A stretch of 64,000 nt of DNA, taken from NCBI RefSeq assembly GCF_023078275.1, contig NC_062983.1, positions 11,153,001 to 11,217,000 of the forward strand, read 5' to 3'. Source of the DNA: Leguminivora glycinivorella (lineage: Eukaryota > Arthropoda > Insecta > Lepidoptera > Tortricidae). Under the pieces are notes generated by a model. The model did not search any database. It was not told the origin of the DNA and saw only the letters and a program-made list of their open reading frames with translations. A program made the position numbers and the translations under genes. Positions 60,901 to 63,742 of this stretch are shown here, one piece after another; the stretch's first letter is position 1, and each line of letters starts with the position of its first letter.

Positions 60901-63742
60901 TACTCTCAATTTGGTGAGAATCTTAGTAGACTTCATTATTTTCCAGTAAAGTTTTACAAGTCAGCTGCCTATAATATCCCAAGTTCCTAAAAACTCTGAT
61001 CATCCCCGGTCTTTTGGCTGGATATCTTCTGAAGTGCGTTCAGACCCTTATGAAAATTTGCTTTTATAATGCAATGCAACAGTTATTTTTTTGTGAAATT
61101 CCTGCACCATCTTCATCATCATTATCTTATATAAGATGAGCGTCAGCTTCCTGTAGGCTCTTGGATCACTCCAGTCACTTCACTTACAGAAGGTAGAATC
61201 AGGAAAAGAAACATATTTGGCTGTGTTGTGTCTGAGCAAAGTTGGAACATAGATCTAGATATAAATTTGAGTCTCAGGCGGCCCTGACTTTACATGAATA
61301 GACCAGTGGGCAGCAATAAACCATCTAATAAAATTTCAGTTTGCTGGCACATGGCACGAAGCAGCCCGCTTCCCATCCGACTCCCAAACCGGCGAATGCG
61401 CCGCCAATGAATTCACGATCAACGACAACTCCTTTGTGTTGACGCAGACCATTGTGTACAATGAGAGGTTGACCACGGTCTCCGGACCAGCTGTTGTGGC
61501 TAGCGATGGCAGTGGTGTTATTACTGCTACGCTGCAGAATGATGAAGGAGGTAAGTGCATTGAAACGTAGTTCCCCTTGGGATAGTAAGGTATCCACGGA
61601 CGGTCTACAGCTTTTTTTTTGATACTATGCTATCGTCAAACGGTCAAGTGGATAAAGTTAAGGACAACACCAATTACATGATCTATTAAATTTTTTTTTT
61701 TTTTACCATTTTCTATTGTAAATTTCAGTCTCCGTTGATGTGGAGCTTAGCATCTTAGACACGGACTACACGGAATACGCGTTACTATTCAGCTGTGTGA
61801 ATGTAGAAGAGACCAGCAAACAAAGTAAGTACCATTAATCCTAGAGAAATAATGATTGAGTCTCATCTCATCATTCTCTCTCTTATCATCCGTCATCTCA
61901 TCATTAAGGGCCAGTTGCATCAACCACATTTGACAGACACATCATCGTCACGCAGCAGACGTCTATGGAACTTCCCATGTAATAAAATTTAACGAATAAC
62001 AGTGACAGACGGTTTGATGCAACCGGCCCTAAGACGCTGTCCTTTTACATCATGTGAATCATGTCTCACACAGTCCATCCACCTCTTATACGTTATGATT
62101 GAGCCTCACGCTCACTTTTCTAAACGTCGTGATCTCCAGCAAAATATCAAAACGGAGACCGTAACGGTTGATTTGACCTCGAAAATACTTGTGGAATAAA
62201 ATTATAGAATATTCATAAATTAAAAAGAGGCAAAGCACTTTTCTGCCTGAAACACAGGAACTATCCTAGCTCAGGCATTTGTATAAAACATCTCTTATAT
62301 GTATAACAATTCTTAGCCTTTAAGAACAATCACTGTACAATTATGTTTTTATTAATAAATTGTTTGTATTTGTAAAAGAGGCTAAGACCTATATTATTAA
62401 GTTAGTAGCTAAGTATAATCTAAATAGAAACACTTATCTTCAATAAACTTATTCACAGTATACAGTTGGAAAATGAGTCGCACCAGATCAGGTCTCTCCC
62501 AATCAGCCAACGACATAATAGACGAAGTGGTCAGACAAAACGTGGACCTCCACGAGAATTATTACGAGCCCAGTGACCAGAGCTATGACGGATGTTTCTA
62601 CTACCCCGTCTTTGAGGAAACGCCTGCGGCTATCGTGTTGCCGGGGCATTGCGATGATAGGATCCAAGCCAAGGCCGACTTTGATGTTGAGGCTGTAAGT
62701 ACCGTAAAATCTGAAATATACCTAGTCTATCTGAATGATTTTAACTCTCGAATTTTATACAATTATAATGGATATAATTATATGGGTAACGGGATGACTT
62801 GTGGGCTATGATAACCTCAAAGTGGGAGCCCCACGAGTCAAACCGGGGCCAGGGATCTGGCAGACCACATCGGCGATGGCGGGATAGGCGATGGTTGGTC
62901 AGACTTAGCACTAAACAGAGGTTAATGGAAAAAGAGGGGGAGGTTTTTGCCCAGCAGTAGAACACAGCACAGTAGACTCTGAATAATAAAATAATAATGG
63001 GAATAGGCAATGTGATTGGACAATTAATTTTAGTAGGGTTGTACAAGCTTTGCTGTTGATGCTGTAATCACGGTTGTCATCCATTTCAATCAAAACAATT
63101 AGAATTAAATTTTTAGTACCTAATGAAGGCATTTATACAAAAATGAGCCAGTTTATCGCTTTGTTATCTAAGGGTCAGTTAAATAATTTGTATTACTTTA
63201 CCAACAGTACCTCGGCAGATGGTTTGAAATATCCAAATACCCGCAAAGGGACCAAGTGGGCGAATGCTCCCGCGCACACTATAGCCCTGGACAAGGCGAT
63301 GCTCCAGTATATGTGATGAACACAATCGTCTACAACCAAACCCTGGAGACGAGGGAAGGAACGGTAGTGCTGCACAGCACTGATGGAAGCGGCCTTTTGT
63401 GGGTCACCTTCGTTCTCGATAATGGAGGTAAATTTTGCAAATATTCAAATTAAAATAAATTATGTAAATACCCTAATTACTACAAAGTATAGCGCAGAGA
63501 TCTGAAGTGGATCTTGACCTTATACCAAAGACATTATTCACTGTTGGTACAAATCCATCCGACAGCGCTGAGTTCGCTAATTCTATTTCCACTTCGTCTC
63601 TCCAAATATTAAAGATTTGTATAAAGCTGCATGTTTTTGTTTTCAGTGGTTGCGGAAACGAATTACTACGTTCTGGAAACTGACTACATAAACTTCGCTC
63701 TCGTCTACAGCTGCAGGGACTTAGACAATGGCGACAGCGAAG
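15888..63742 (+). CDS. polycalin: Polycalin (multi-lipocalin, chlorophyllide-binding/P252-like), 42 exons, 3' incomplete
   Basis: Span of the coding exons listed separately below; introns are included in the coordinates. Joined in phase they give 7,420 coding bases without a stop: a signal peptide, then 13 complete lipocalin domains and most of a 14th. Each domain of about 180 residues has the three lipocalin signatures (GxW[YH]E-like, TDY, SWKLSR) and four cysteines (GQC, GTC, YSC, GCF), as in single-domain insecticyanin/bilin-binding proteins. A secreted or membrane-held protein of this build is polycalin, known from silkworm midgut to bind chlorophyllide and reported as a binding partner of Bt Cry1A proteins; silkworm polycalin has about 15 domains. 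By that yardstick the last domain or so and any GPI-anchor signal lie beyond the right edge. Every internal junction is GT-AG and phases repeat 0, 1, 1 through all modules. Confidence 0.9.
16185..16662 (+). mobile_element. Dispersed repeat in polycalin intron 1
   Basis: Starts AGGGTTCCGTAGTCAACTAG and ends CCCGACACGCTCTTGGCC. A shorter copy lies at 29907-30120. Contains an A-run, a C-run and a TTTTTGAGAAAAATACGG end; non-coding. Confidence 0.65.
17096..17300 (+). mobile_element. Dispersed repeat (TACTACGTCGGTGGCAAACA family)
   Basis: Phrases CCGCCTGATGGAAAGCGGTC and ATGGACGTCTGCAACTC. Also at 17703-17765 (short), 23965-24150 (opposite strand) and 53425-53640. Widespread in introns of this gene; class not determined. 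Confidence 0.65.
17561..17652. mobile_element. Small foldback element
   Basis: AGTACTATCAGCTGCAAAAG faces CTTTTGCAGCTGATAGTAC around an AT-rich loop. Confidence 0.7.
18000..18207 (+). CDS. polycalin: Polycalin domain 1, exon a
   Basis: Acceptor ATATTTTAG, donor GTAAGA; 208 nt, phase 0 to 1. Starts FLGDWYEVARADNP (GxW motif), second Cys in QDGDC. Contains the sequon NISY and the strands to the E-F region. Most diverged of the a-exons. Confidence 0.88.
18350..18378. repeat. (AGAAT)n microsatellite
   Basis: About five repeats of TAGAA, followed by TATTCTTTATTTAACATC, which resembles a LINE 3' tail in reverse. Confidence 0.7.
18748..18834 (+). CDS. polycalin: Polycalin domain 1, exon b
   Basis: Acceptor TTTTCCAG, donor GTAAGT; 87 nt, phase 1 to 1. 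Shortest b-exon. DFWVLMTDYNTYALTYQC carries the TDY signature and the third Cys. Confidence 0.88.
19218..19447 (+). CDS. polycalin: Polycalin domain 1, exon c
   Basis: Acceptor CCTTGCAG, donor GTAAGT; 230 nt, phase 1 to 0. NIWQLGRGQTF replaces the usual SWKLSR but keeps the Arg. Then the C-terminal helix, EEACYALPV (fourth Cys) and LPGQCDPNLPV, the first strand of domain 2. An ATG inside it at 19232 is not a start. Confidence 0.88.
19555..19890 (+). mobile_element. tRNA-derived SINE with GATGATG tail
   Basis: Carries a B-box-like GGGTTCGAACCCC at about 19590, the phrases TTTTCGGTGAAGGAAAACAT and CCCTTCGGGTTGGAAGGTC, and a trailing GATGATGATG. A reverse copy is at 31520-31860. Not a functional tRNA: no cloverleaf beyond the B-box arm. 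Confidence 0.7.
20210..20423 (+). CDS. polycalin: Polycalin domain 2, exon a
   Basis: Acceptor TTCGTAG, donor GTAAGT; 214 nt, phase 0 to 1. Starts FSGLWHEISSYY; GTCARAEYTL gives the second Cys; sequon NATV. Confidence 0.9.
20457..20743. mobile_element. MITE-like foldback element
   Basis: ACAGGATGTTTCAATGAACG at the left is mirrored by CGTTCATTGAAACATCCTGT at the right. The centre is unique and non-coding. Confidence 0.75.
20746..20980 (+). mobile_element. Dispersed repeat (CCCGCGGCATCGCCCACG family)
   Basis: Directly follows the MITE. Ends GGCTGTGCGTTGATATGTTA and GTCAGTCAGTTTC. Non-coding remnant. Confidence 0.5.
21011..21106 (+). CDS. polycalin: Polycalin domain 2, exon b
   Basis: Acceptor TTTTTTCAG, donor GTAATT; 96 nt, phase 1 to 1. 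LWVLDTNYSDYAVLYSC; the signature is TNY rather than TDY. Confidence 0.9.
21567..21796 (+). CDS. polycalin: Polycalin domain 2, exon c
   Basis: Acceptor CTATTTTAG, donor GTGAGT; 230 nt, phase 1 to 0. FSWITSRTRVQTEAARAA, the helix, DDGCFYYPE and VFRGSCDMSIPAM, first strand of domain 3 (GSC instead of GQC). Confidence 0.9.
21907..22095. mobile_element. Dispersed repeat with (GTCT)n microsatellite
   Basis: CCCCCGACGCAAAAACGAAG and GGGGTGTTATAAGTTTG precede a GTCT/GTGT run at about 21955-22015. The end GAACGGATGAACCGATTTAG is a common lepidopteran repeat phrase. Confidence 0.6.
22369..22460. mobile_element. Small near-perfect foldback element
   Basis: GTACAGTCAGCCAA and AAAGTGGTTTACCACTTTTC face their complements around a 14-base loop. 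GGTCGAAAAGTGGTAAACC on the right is an exact complement. Confidence 0.8.
23024..23249 (+). CDS. polycalin: Polycalin domain 3 (type A), exon a
   Basis: Acceptor TATTTTCAG, donor GTAAGT; 226 nt, phase 0 to 1; longest a-exon. YMGLWHEIESYP opens it; GTCNNARYTL; sequon NATI; ends FPIAGTP like other type-A domains. Confidence 0.92.
23529..23660. mobile_element. Foldback element in the 3.3-kb intron of domain 3
   Basis: CCCTAGGCCACT faces AGTGGCCTAG, and further bases on both sides mirror imperfectly. Confidence 0.5.
24787..26489. mobile_element. DNA transposon with subterminal CCCGGAATAATGTAC repeats
   Basis: Ends are inverted repeats of about 26 bases (AAGGTATCTGTAC and TATTACGGGA, right end in reverse), flanked by AACAT on both sides (24782-24786, 26490-26494). 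Inside, the phrase GTACATTATTCCGGGA or its complement recurs near 24824, 25191, 25221, 26226, 26249 and 26279. No transposase frame; an ATG segment at about 24969-25080 ends in GATG|GTAAGT and might be a relic exon. The phrase-rich ends resemble transposase-binding subterminal repeats. The family is not recognised. Confidence 0.7.
26578..26673 (+). CDS. polycalin: Polycalin domain 3 (type A), exon b
   Basis: Acceptor ACTTACAG, donor GTAAAG; 96 nt, phase 1 to 1. YWVLDTDYENYALVYTC. Separated from exon a by 3.3 kb because of the 24787-26489 transposon and other repeats. Confidence 0.92.
27158..27387 (+). CDS. polycalin: Polycalin domain 3 (type A), exon c
   Basis: Acceptor ATTTCCAG, donor GTATGT; 230 nt, phase 1 to 0. 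WSWKLSRTKELSAEAN, the helix, PDGCFYYP and FPGQCDEGI into domain 4. Confidence 0.92.
27490..27770. other. GC-rich intron segment, probable mobile-element relic
   Basis: Base composition is clearly higher in GC than the intron around it. The phrase AATGCCACTCGGCTACGGGG matches, with small change, one in the left LTR at about 43760. No gene; nature not settled. Confidence 0.35.
27842..28058 (+). CDS. polycalin: Polycalin domain 4 (type B), exon a
   Basis: Acceptor CCTTTCAG, donor GTATAT; 217 nt, phase 0 to 1. FQGVWHEVESYP; GECINHEFTQ; sequon NVSF. The first of the B-type domains that use F-x-G-x-W-H-E. Confidence 0.92.
28096..28375. mobile_element. Two LINE fragments (RTE-like), joined
   Basis: 28096-28233 includes CACTGCTGGGCAAAGGTCTC in reverse sense. 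28234-28373 on the + strand reads KTARLKWDWAGHVFRL, with a MPRIKRGHGRPRRK end, the C-terminal block of many non-LTR polyproteins. Both are short dead pieces. Confidence 0.65.
28492..28584 (+). CDS. polycalin: Polycalin domain 4 (type B), exon b
   Basis: Acceptor CTTTTCAG, donor GTAAGT; 93 nt, phase 1 to 1. FWILNTDYSGHALAYSC; ends NIDSDYRM like other B domains. Confidence 0.92.
29014..29243 (+). CDS. polycalin: Polycalin domain 4 (type B), exon c
   Basis: Acceptor CATTTCAG, donor GTAATA; 230 nt, phase 1 to 0. WSWKLSKTKQLSEEAS (Lys in place of the Arg of SWKLSR), DSACFYLPD and VGQCQTDIPV. Confidence 0.92.
29519..29723 (+). CDS. polycalin: Polycalin domain 5 (type C), exon a
   Basis: Acceptor TTTTCCAG, donor GTGAGT; 205 nt, phase 0 to 1; shortest a-exon. 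FSDRWRVIESYP: the GxW motif is DRW and the next residue is Arg, as in other C domains; GTCDDTTYTI. Confidence 0.92.
29907..30120 (+). mobile_element. Dispersed repeat, relative of 16185-16662
   Basis: Begins AGGTTCCGTAGTCAACTAGG. Has a TCCG microsatellite at about 29957-29978, then GAAATTTGGTACCAATATG. The interior differs from the copy in intron 1. Confidence 0.6.
30163..30255 (+). CDS. polycalin: Polycalin domain 5 (type C), exon b
   Basis: Acceptor GTTTCTAG, donor GTAAGA; 93 nt, phase 1 to 1. DPVEYWVLDTDYISYAILYAC. Confidence 0.92.
30586..30812 (+). CDS. polycalin: Polycalin domain 5 (type C), exon c
   Basis: Acceptor AATTCCAG, donor GTAAGT; 227 nt, phase 1 to 0, one codon shorter than A and B types, as in domains 8 and 11. 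WSWKLSRTTELTEAA, DAGCFYYP, FRGQCNESIPVVTDF; sequons NESI and NVTR. Confidence 0.93.
31269..31482 (+). CDS. polycalin: Polycalin domain 6 (type A), exon a
   Basis: Acceptor ACTTTTAG, donor GTAAGT; 214 nt, phase 0 to 1. YMGLWYDIESYPQAF and GTCATATYTL. The first 80 bases differ from the same exon of domain 9 at only three positions. Confidence 0.94.
31520..31860 (-). mobile_element. SINE with a nested dispersed repeat
   Basis: Reverse copy of the 19555-19890 SINE (CCGAAGGGTAACTAGGACTT, TTTTCCTTCACCGAAAAGC, B-box complement GGGGTTCGAACTCC at about 31835). It is split by a reverse copy of the CGCGGCTTCGCTCGCG repeat at about 31630-31790. Confidence 0.7.
31952..32047 (+). CDS. polycalin: Polycalin domain 6 (type A), exon b
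   Basis: Acceptor TTTTGCAG, donor GTAAAC; 96 nt, phase 1 to 1. YWVLDTDYENYAVVYSC. Confidence 0.94.
32221..32450 (+). CDS. polycalin: Polycalin domain 6 (type A), exon c
   Basis: Acceptor TTTCTCAG, donor GTAAGT; 230 nt, phase 1 to 0. TSWKLSRQKTLTQES, DSGCFYFPEAEAGK and FPGQCDESIQA. Its last 120 bases match exon c of domain 9 with one difference, but its first 110 bases differ at about two dozen sites. Confidence 0.94.
32535..33095. mobile_element. Foldback element split by an insertion
   Basis: Left arm ACTTCTAGCTAATTTTATAC and right arm AAAATGAGCTAGAAGT are those of the hairpin at 6226. Here about 430 unrelated bases (about 32610-33040, GC-rich at first, with CGGCCCATTCATGG) sit in the loop. 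Confidence 0.6.
33420..33636 (+). CDS. polycalin: Polycalin domain 7 (type B), exon a
   Basis: Acceptor TTAAACAG, donor GTAAGC; 217 nt, phase 0 to 1. FSGLWHETAAYP, GQCINYDFRT and SLYTAQVIGLDLD, the last two nearly the same in domain 10. Confidence 0.94.
33861..33953 (+). CDS. polycalin: Polycalin domain 7 (type B), exon b
   Basis: Acceptor GTTTTCAG, donor GTATAA; 93 nt, phase 1 to 1. YWILSTDYENYTLAYSC, ending NIDANYRE. Confidence 0.94.
34111..34340 (+). CDS. polycalin: Polycalin domain 7 (type B), exon c
   Basis: Acceptor CTTTGCAG, donor GTAAGT; 230 nt, phase 1 to 0. HSWKLSRTKEMTPVSEE, DESCFYLP and VGQCDPNIQV. Confidence 0.94.
34596..34760 (-). mobile_element. LINE 3' end fragment
   Basis: CAATACTCTTTATTGCACAC, AGGTAAACAACAGGCGGTC and TTATCGCTAAAGAGCGAT. 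The same end is at 40322-40450 (-) and 50885-51035 (+), where a TTAC-type tail repeats. Confidence 0.65.
34904..36385 (-). mobile_element. 5'-truncated LINE with open reverse-transcriptase frame
   Basis: A 367-residue minus-strand frame (35199-36302), open and contiguous, holds the catalytic half of a non-LTR reverse transcriptase. It starts in TKAFDFVNHNIL, then GVPQGSILGPLLFLLYINDL, the active-site FADDTTLLI and a C-terminal region with YGLILWGNSTDAD. The 3' side ends in a TGAA/TTCA microsatellite at about 34906-34940, the tail. The endonuclease and the fingers of the polymerase are lost. Little frame damage suggests a fairly young insertion in the intron between domains 7 and 8. Confidence 0.85.
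36386..36725 (-). mobile_element. C-terminal LINE fragment abutting an exon
   Basis: The minus strand reads LLNYYVHDLKWLPIRLRR, SYLCSTRCAQN and AVRLWNSLPHDIRR, the C-terminal block of another non-LTR family. It reaches to within a few bases of the acceptor of domain 8 exon a, so the branch point region is probably LINE-derived. Confidence 0.75.
36729..36936 (+). CDS. polycalin: Polycalin domain 8 (type C), exon a
   Basis: Acceptor TTTTACAG, donor GTAATC; 208 nt, phase 0 to 1. YEGRWRLIESYASEF, GTCSDATYTI and VYNTQVVDETLDTITG. Near copy of domain 11. Confidence 0.94.
37338..37433 (+). CDS. polycalin: Polycalin domain 8 (type C), exon b
   Basis: Acceptor TTTTTCAG, donor GTAAAA; 96 nt, phase 1 to 1. 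PVEYWILDTDYLSYALVYSC. The intron that follows still aligns to that after domain 11 exon b. Confidence 0.94.
37556..37797 (+). mobile_element. SINE-like insertion in the domain 8 intron
   Basis: Same family as 14005-14216; ends GGGATACAGGCGTGATTG and GTATGTATG. The homologous intron after domain 11 exon b (55738 on) lacks it, so it arrived after the domain duplication. Confidence 0.7.
37912..38085 (+). mobile_element. Dispersed repeat, family of 9970-10155
   Basis: CTAGCTTTTGCCCGCGGC to TTATAATATTAGTATGGA; a good full-length copy for this family. Confidence 0.7.
38236..38462 (+). CDS. polycalin: Polycalin domain 8 (type C), exon c
   Basis: Acceptor AATTCCAG, donor GTAAGT; 227 nt, phase 1 to 0. 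WSWKMSRTTELLPEAA, DAGCFYYPT and FRGQCNESIPVVTSF. Closely matches exon c of domain 5. Confidence 0.94.
38700..38942 (-). mobile_element. Dispersed repeat (reverse) next to a foldback element
   Basis: 38700-38840 is a reverse copy of the CGCGGCTTCGCTCGCG family. 38850-38942 is a hairpin: AAAGCCGTTCAGTTTAGG faces CCTTAAACTGAACGGCTTT. Confidence 0.65.
39012..39228 (+). CDS. polycalin: Polycalin domain 9 (type A), exon a
   Basis: Acceptor TTTTTTAG, donor GTAAGT; 217 nt, phase 0 to 1. YMGLWYDIESYPQAF, GTCATATYTL and FPIAGTN. Confidence 0.94.
39393..39529. mobile_element. MITE, copy 1
   Basis: GGGCCGGTTGCACC at one end, GATGCAACTGGCCC at the other. The interior GTTCCATAGACGTCTGTTGC appears inverted in the copy at 61907-62032. 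Confidence 0.75.
39593..40162. mobile_element. MITE-like element with 36-bp inverted ends
   Basis: AATTGAGGAGTGTCTTTTC and AAAAGGGCTTATTTCC at the left are mirrored exactly at the right. AAAAGGGCTTAATT-type phrases recur inside. Non-coding; the plus and minus open frames here are shadows. Confidence 0.75.
40322..40450 (-). mobile_element. LINE 3' end fragment with (AATAC)n
   Basis: Like 34596: an ATACA microsatellite then CTCTTTATTTCACACCTTG and AGGTAAACAAAAGGCGG. Confidence 0.65.
40541..40636 (+). CDS. polycalin: Polycalin domain 9 (type A), exon b
   Basis: Acceptor TTTTGCAG, donor GTAAGA; 96 nt, phase 1 to 1. YWVLDTDYINYAVVYSC. Confidence 0.94.
40745..40925 (-). mobile_element. tRNA-derived SINE
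   Basis: On the minus strand an A-box-like TGGCTCAGTCGTTAGTG and a B-box GGTTCGAATCC are correctly spaced, followed by GGGCATTTATTTTTGTAATG. A fragment with GGCTAGACCGGTCGTCAA sits at about 63820-63865. Confidence 0.75.
41040..41269 (+). CDS. polycalin: Polycalin domain 9 (type A), exon c
   Basis: Acceptor TTTTTTAG, donor GTGAGT; 230 nt, phase 1 to 0. SSWKLSRQKTLSQAS, DSGCFYFPEAEAGK and FPGQCDESIQA. The 10.3-kb intron that follows holds the LTR retrotransposon. Confidence 0.94.
41595..41714. mobile_element. Small foldback element
   Basis: Arms AAAAACACGACTGCGGTTTT and AAAACCGCAGTCGTGTTTTT around a loop of about 35 bases. Confidence 0.75.
42065..44104 (-). repeat. 3' LTR of the gypsy element
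   Basis: 2,040 bases including a 139-bp SINE-like insertion at 42128-42266 that the other LTR lacks. Otherwise close to 48633-50574, apart from small indels and a rearranged GC-rich block at about 43685-43905. Contains TATATATAAAATACC at about 43910. Confidence 0.9.
42128..42266. mobile_element. SINE-like insertion inside the LTR
   Basis: 139 bases flanked by AAGAAATATA on both sides (42118-42127 and 42267-42276), single in the other LTR. Contains GTGGTCTAGTGGTGAAGACG, A-box-like, and ends TTTCGTGTATGATATCT. Confidence 0.8.
44108..44118 (-). other. Polypurine tract of the gypsy element
   Basis: On the minus strand AAGAGAGGGGG lies three bases from the 3' LTR, the expected primer site for second-strand synthesis. 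Confidence 0.7.
44498..44833 (-). pseudogene. Gypsy integrase C-terminal tail, frame-shifted
   Basis: 111-residue frame with FQVGDIVFKRNYFQ and LTPKFLKCRVKAKL, the C-terminal integrase (GPY/F-like) region. It overlaps the larger pol frame out of phase near 44800-44833, marking a frameshift. Confidence 0.8.
44796..46568 (-). pseudogene. Gypsy pol: RT thumb, RNase H and integrase
   Basis: 590-residue frame. In order: RT connection (YLGYVVDQQGL, FLGAVSWYRRFIPNF), RNase H (EVHTDASNYGIGAML, TEREALAVITALEHWR, FTDHSALKWFL), the integrase zinc region (HFGVFKTYKRV to NCEVCLAHK) and the integrase core with its acidic residues in ISIDFVGPLP, IILDNGCQF and NVVERYNK. It lies in another frame from the upstream RT part, with the break near 46510. 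Confidence 0.9.
46504..47826 (-). pseudogene. Gypsy pol: protease and RT fingers/palm
   Basis: 440-residue frame. Protease LLDSGSALTII (aspartyl DSG), then RT with WSSPVLVVRKKDGKPRFCLD, FLSSIDLSKAFWQI and the active site FCYLDDIIVIS. Ends prematurely at the frameshift shared with the next frame. Confidence 0.9.
47651..48604 (-). pseudogene. Gypsy gag remnants
   Basis: Four short overlapping frames (48389-48604, 48144-48395, 47888-48274, 47651-47869) separated by stops and shifts. The last has CFKCGLQGFRFPDCPQC, a nucleocapsid zinc knuckle whose His position is Phe. No continuous gag remains. Confidence 0.7.
48620..48630 (-). other. Primer-binding site of the gypsy element
   Basis: Minus-strand TGGCGCCCAAC, two bases inside the 5' LTR, is the start expected for a tRNA primer-binding site (TGG is the complement of the CCA end). 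Which tRNA is not fixed. Confidence 0.7.
48633..50574 (-). repeat. 5' LTR of the gypsy element
   Basis: 1,942 bases, TGTCAC to GTGACA. Carries three TCAAGGTC[AG] motifs at 16-base spacing (49045, 49061, 49077), also found in the other LTR at 42605-42645, and TATATATAAAATACC at about 50360. Confidence 0.9.
50885..51035 (+). mobile_element. LINE 3' end with (TTAC)n tail
   Basis: AGGTTGTCTGGTAGAGATCG, CGATAAGACCGCCTGTTGC and GGTGCAATAAAGAATATT, then repeated TTAC. Forward version of the ends at 34596 and 40322. Confidence 0.7.
51036..51542. other. Intron remainder before domain 10
   Basis: Contains CATTATGACGTAATACGCCC, ATTGAATTTTGAGTGACGTC and a TTTTTTTGGGGCAGTCG end; it looks like an old dispersed repeat. 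No gene. Confidence 0.4.
51543..51753 (+). CDS. polycalin: Polycalin domain 10 (type B), exon a
   Basis: Acceptor TTTTAACAG, donor GTAAGT; 211 nt, phase 0 to 1. FSGLWHETAAYPEL, GQCVNYEFTT and SLYTAQVIGLDLD. Near copy of domain 7. Confidence 0.94.
51944..52036 (+). CDS. polycalin: Polycalin domain 10 (type B), exon b
   Basis: Acceptor TGTTTCAG, donor GTATTT; 93 nt, phase 1 to 1. YWILATDYQNYALAYSC, ending NIDENYRE. Confidence 0.94.
52483..52712 (+). CDS. polycalin: Polycalin domain 10 (type B), exon c
   Basis: Acceptor ATTTTCAG, donor GTAAGT; 230 nt, phase 1 to 0. YSWKLSRTKEMSAESEE, DESCFYLP and VGQCDPNIQV. Confidence 0.94.
52809..52955. mobile_element. Foldback element
   Basis: Mirrored ACCCATTTAGACGG and CCGTCTAAAACCCATTT, with GCGAGTT-type inner arms and TTACATTGCGG facing CCGCAATGTAA. 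Confidence 0.7.
53425..53640 (+). mobile_element. Dispersed repeat, family of 17096-17300
   Basis: TATACTACGTCGTTGGCAAA and CGGTCCGCTTGATGAAAAGC, with an extended 3' part (TAGTTCCGTAGGTCCTTCCG). Non-coding. Confidence 0.65.
53641..54073. other. Intron remainder before domain 11
   Basis: AT-rich; no gene, repeat or structured site recognised. Confidence 0.4.
54074..54281 (+). CDS. polycalin: Polycalin domain 11 (type C), exon a
   Basis: Acceptor TTTTACAG, donor GTACAT; 208 nt, phase 0 to 1. YEGRWRLIESYASEF and GTCNDATYTI; near copy of domain 8. Confidence 0.94.
54327..54449. mobile_element. Foldback element
   Basis: ACGTCTCGCGAGCGTAGCGTC-like arms: CGTCTCGCGAGCGTAGCG at the left, CGCTACGCTCGCGAGACG at the right. 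The loop includes GTCGACGTTGCGTCGACG. Confidence 0.75.
54533..55342. mobile_element. Foldback transposon, copy 2
   Basis: Same order as 4715-5550: a hairpin of about 385 bases with a TTCGAATTCAGATTTC arm, then the unique half, a short A-run, and closing GAAGTCGGTTAAAAA. The A-run is only about 14 bases here against about 37 in copy 1. Confidence 0.8.
55353..55588. mobile_element. MITE-like foldback element
   Basis: GGCACTGGTCCCATCGCGAG faces CTCGCGGTGGGACCAGTGCC; inner arms AAAACGAACAAAAGATAA and complement. It directly follows the previous element. Confidence 0.75.
55642..55737 (+). CDS. polycalin: Polycalin domain 11 (type C), exon b
   Basis: Acceptor CCTTTCAG, donor GTAATA; 96 nt, phase 1 to 1. 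PVEYWILDTDYESYALVYSC. Confidence 0.94.
56135..56207. repeat. Perfect hairpin
   Basis: TTGATAAAATTGAGCAAGAT and ATCTTGCTCAATTTTATCAA around a 6-base loop, with short outer pairing. Confidence 0.75.
56296..59061. mobile_element. Large foldback element, 2.77 kb
   Basis: Termini CTGGGGACGCTATTG and CAATAGCGTCCCCAG, flanked by TA on each side (56294-56295, 59062-59063). Arms of about 850-900 bases each (56296-57180 and about 58200-59061) mirror each other with moderate divergence, including TTTGAAACCATATTTCTC and its complement. The centre has a smaller nested inverted pair near 57190 and 57680. The 73-codon frame at 57420 looks incidental. TA flanks fit Tc1/mariner-type insertion. Confidence 0.8.
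59115..59153. repeat. GC-rich hairpin close to exon c of domain 11
   Basis: GTCGACGCTCGCC faces GGCGAGCGTCGAC; 94 bases before the exon. Confidence 0.65.
59247..59473 (+). CDS. polycalin: Polycalin domain 11 (type C), exon c
   Basis: Acceptor AATTGCAG, donor GTATTT; 227 nt, phase 1 to 0. WSWKLSRTTSLTDAA, ATGCFYFPVPDGNPV and FRGQCDQTIEV. GC-richer than its introns. Confidence 0.93.
59947..60163 (+). CDS. polycalin: Polycalin domain 12 (type A), exon a
   Basis: Acceptor TTCCACAG, donor GTAAGT; 217 nt, phase 0 to 1. YMGVWYDIESYPQAF and GTCATATYTL; sequon NATA. Confidence 0.94.
60278..60373 (+). CDS. polycalin: Polycalin domain 12 (type A), exon b
   Basis: Acceptor TCTTTCAG, donor GTATGT; 96 nt, phase 1 to 1. 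YWVLDTDYSSYALVYSC. Confidence 0.94.
60431..60530. mobile_element. Foldback element
   Basis: AAGACTTAATCGCGTATGAC faces GTCATACACGATTAAGTCCC; interior not repeated. Confidence 0.65.
60690..60913 (+). CDS. polycalin: Polycalin domain 12 (type A), exon c
   Basis: Acceptor GTTTACAG, donor GTGAGA; 224 nt, phase 1 to 0; shortest c-exon. TSWKLSRTRELTPEAR, EEQCFFYPD and LNGQCEPQNVV. Confidence 0.93.
61340..61550 (+). CDS. polycalin: Polycalin domain 13 (type B), exon a
   Basis: Acceptor AATTTCAG, donor GTAAGT; 211 nt, phase 0 to 1. FAGTWHEAARFPSDS and GECAANEFTI. Confidence 0.93.
61729..61824 (+). CDS. polycalin: Polycalin domain 13 (type B), exon b
   Basis: Acceptor AATTTCAG, donor GTAAGT; 96 nt, phase 1 to 1. 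ELSILDTDYTEYALLFSC: the aromatic pair YW just before the strand, present in most domains, is LS here. Confidence 0.92.
61907..62032. mobile_element. MITE, copy 2
   Basis: GGGCCAGTTGCATCAACC to GATGCAACCGGCCC; inverted relative to 39393-39529. Confidence 0.75.
62459..62694 (+). CDS. polycalin: Polycalin domain 13 (type B), exon c
   Basis: Acceptor ATTCACAG, donor GTAAGT; 236 nt, phase 1 to 0; longest c-exon, two codons above the usual 230. YSWKMSRTRSGLSQSAN, YDGCFYYPVFEET and PGHCDDRIQAK (GHC instead of GQC). Confidence 0.93.
62815..62975 (+). mobile_element. LINE 3' fragment (RTE-like)
   Basis: GATCTGGCAGACCACATCGG and TTTTTGCCCAGCAGTAGAAC are the 3' phrases of a common lepidopteran LINE; fragments of the same kind are at 28096-28375. 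Confidence 0.6.
63208..63427 (+). CDS. polycalin: Polycalin domain 14 (type C position), exon a
   Basis: Acceptor CCAACAG, donor GTAAAT; 220 nt, phase 0 to 1. YLGRWFEISKYPQRD and GECSRAHYSP. Keeps the C-type RW but is otherwise the most individual of the late domains. Confidence 0.92.
63647..63742 (+). CDS. polycalin: Polycalin domain 14, exon b (last exon in the window)
   Basis: Acceptor GTTTTCAG, donor GTAAAA; 96 nt, phase 1 to 1. YYVLETDYINFALVYSC, with Glu for Asp before TDY. Exon c is expected beyond 64000; only intron (with a SINE fragment at 63820-63865) follows here. Confidence 0.92.
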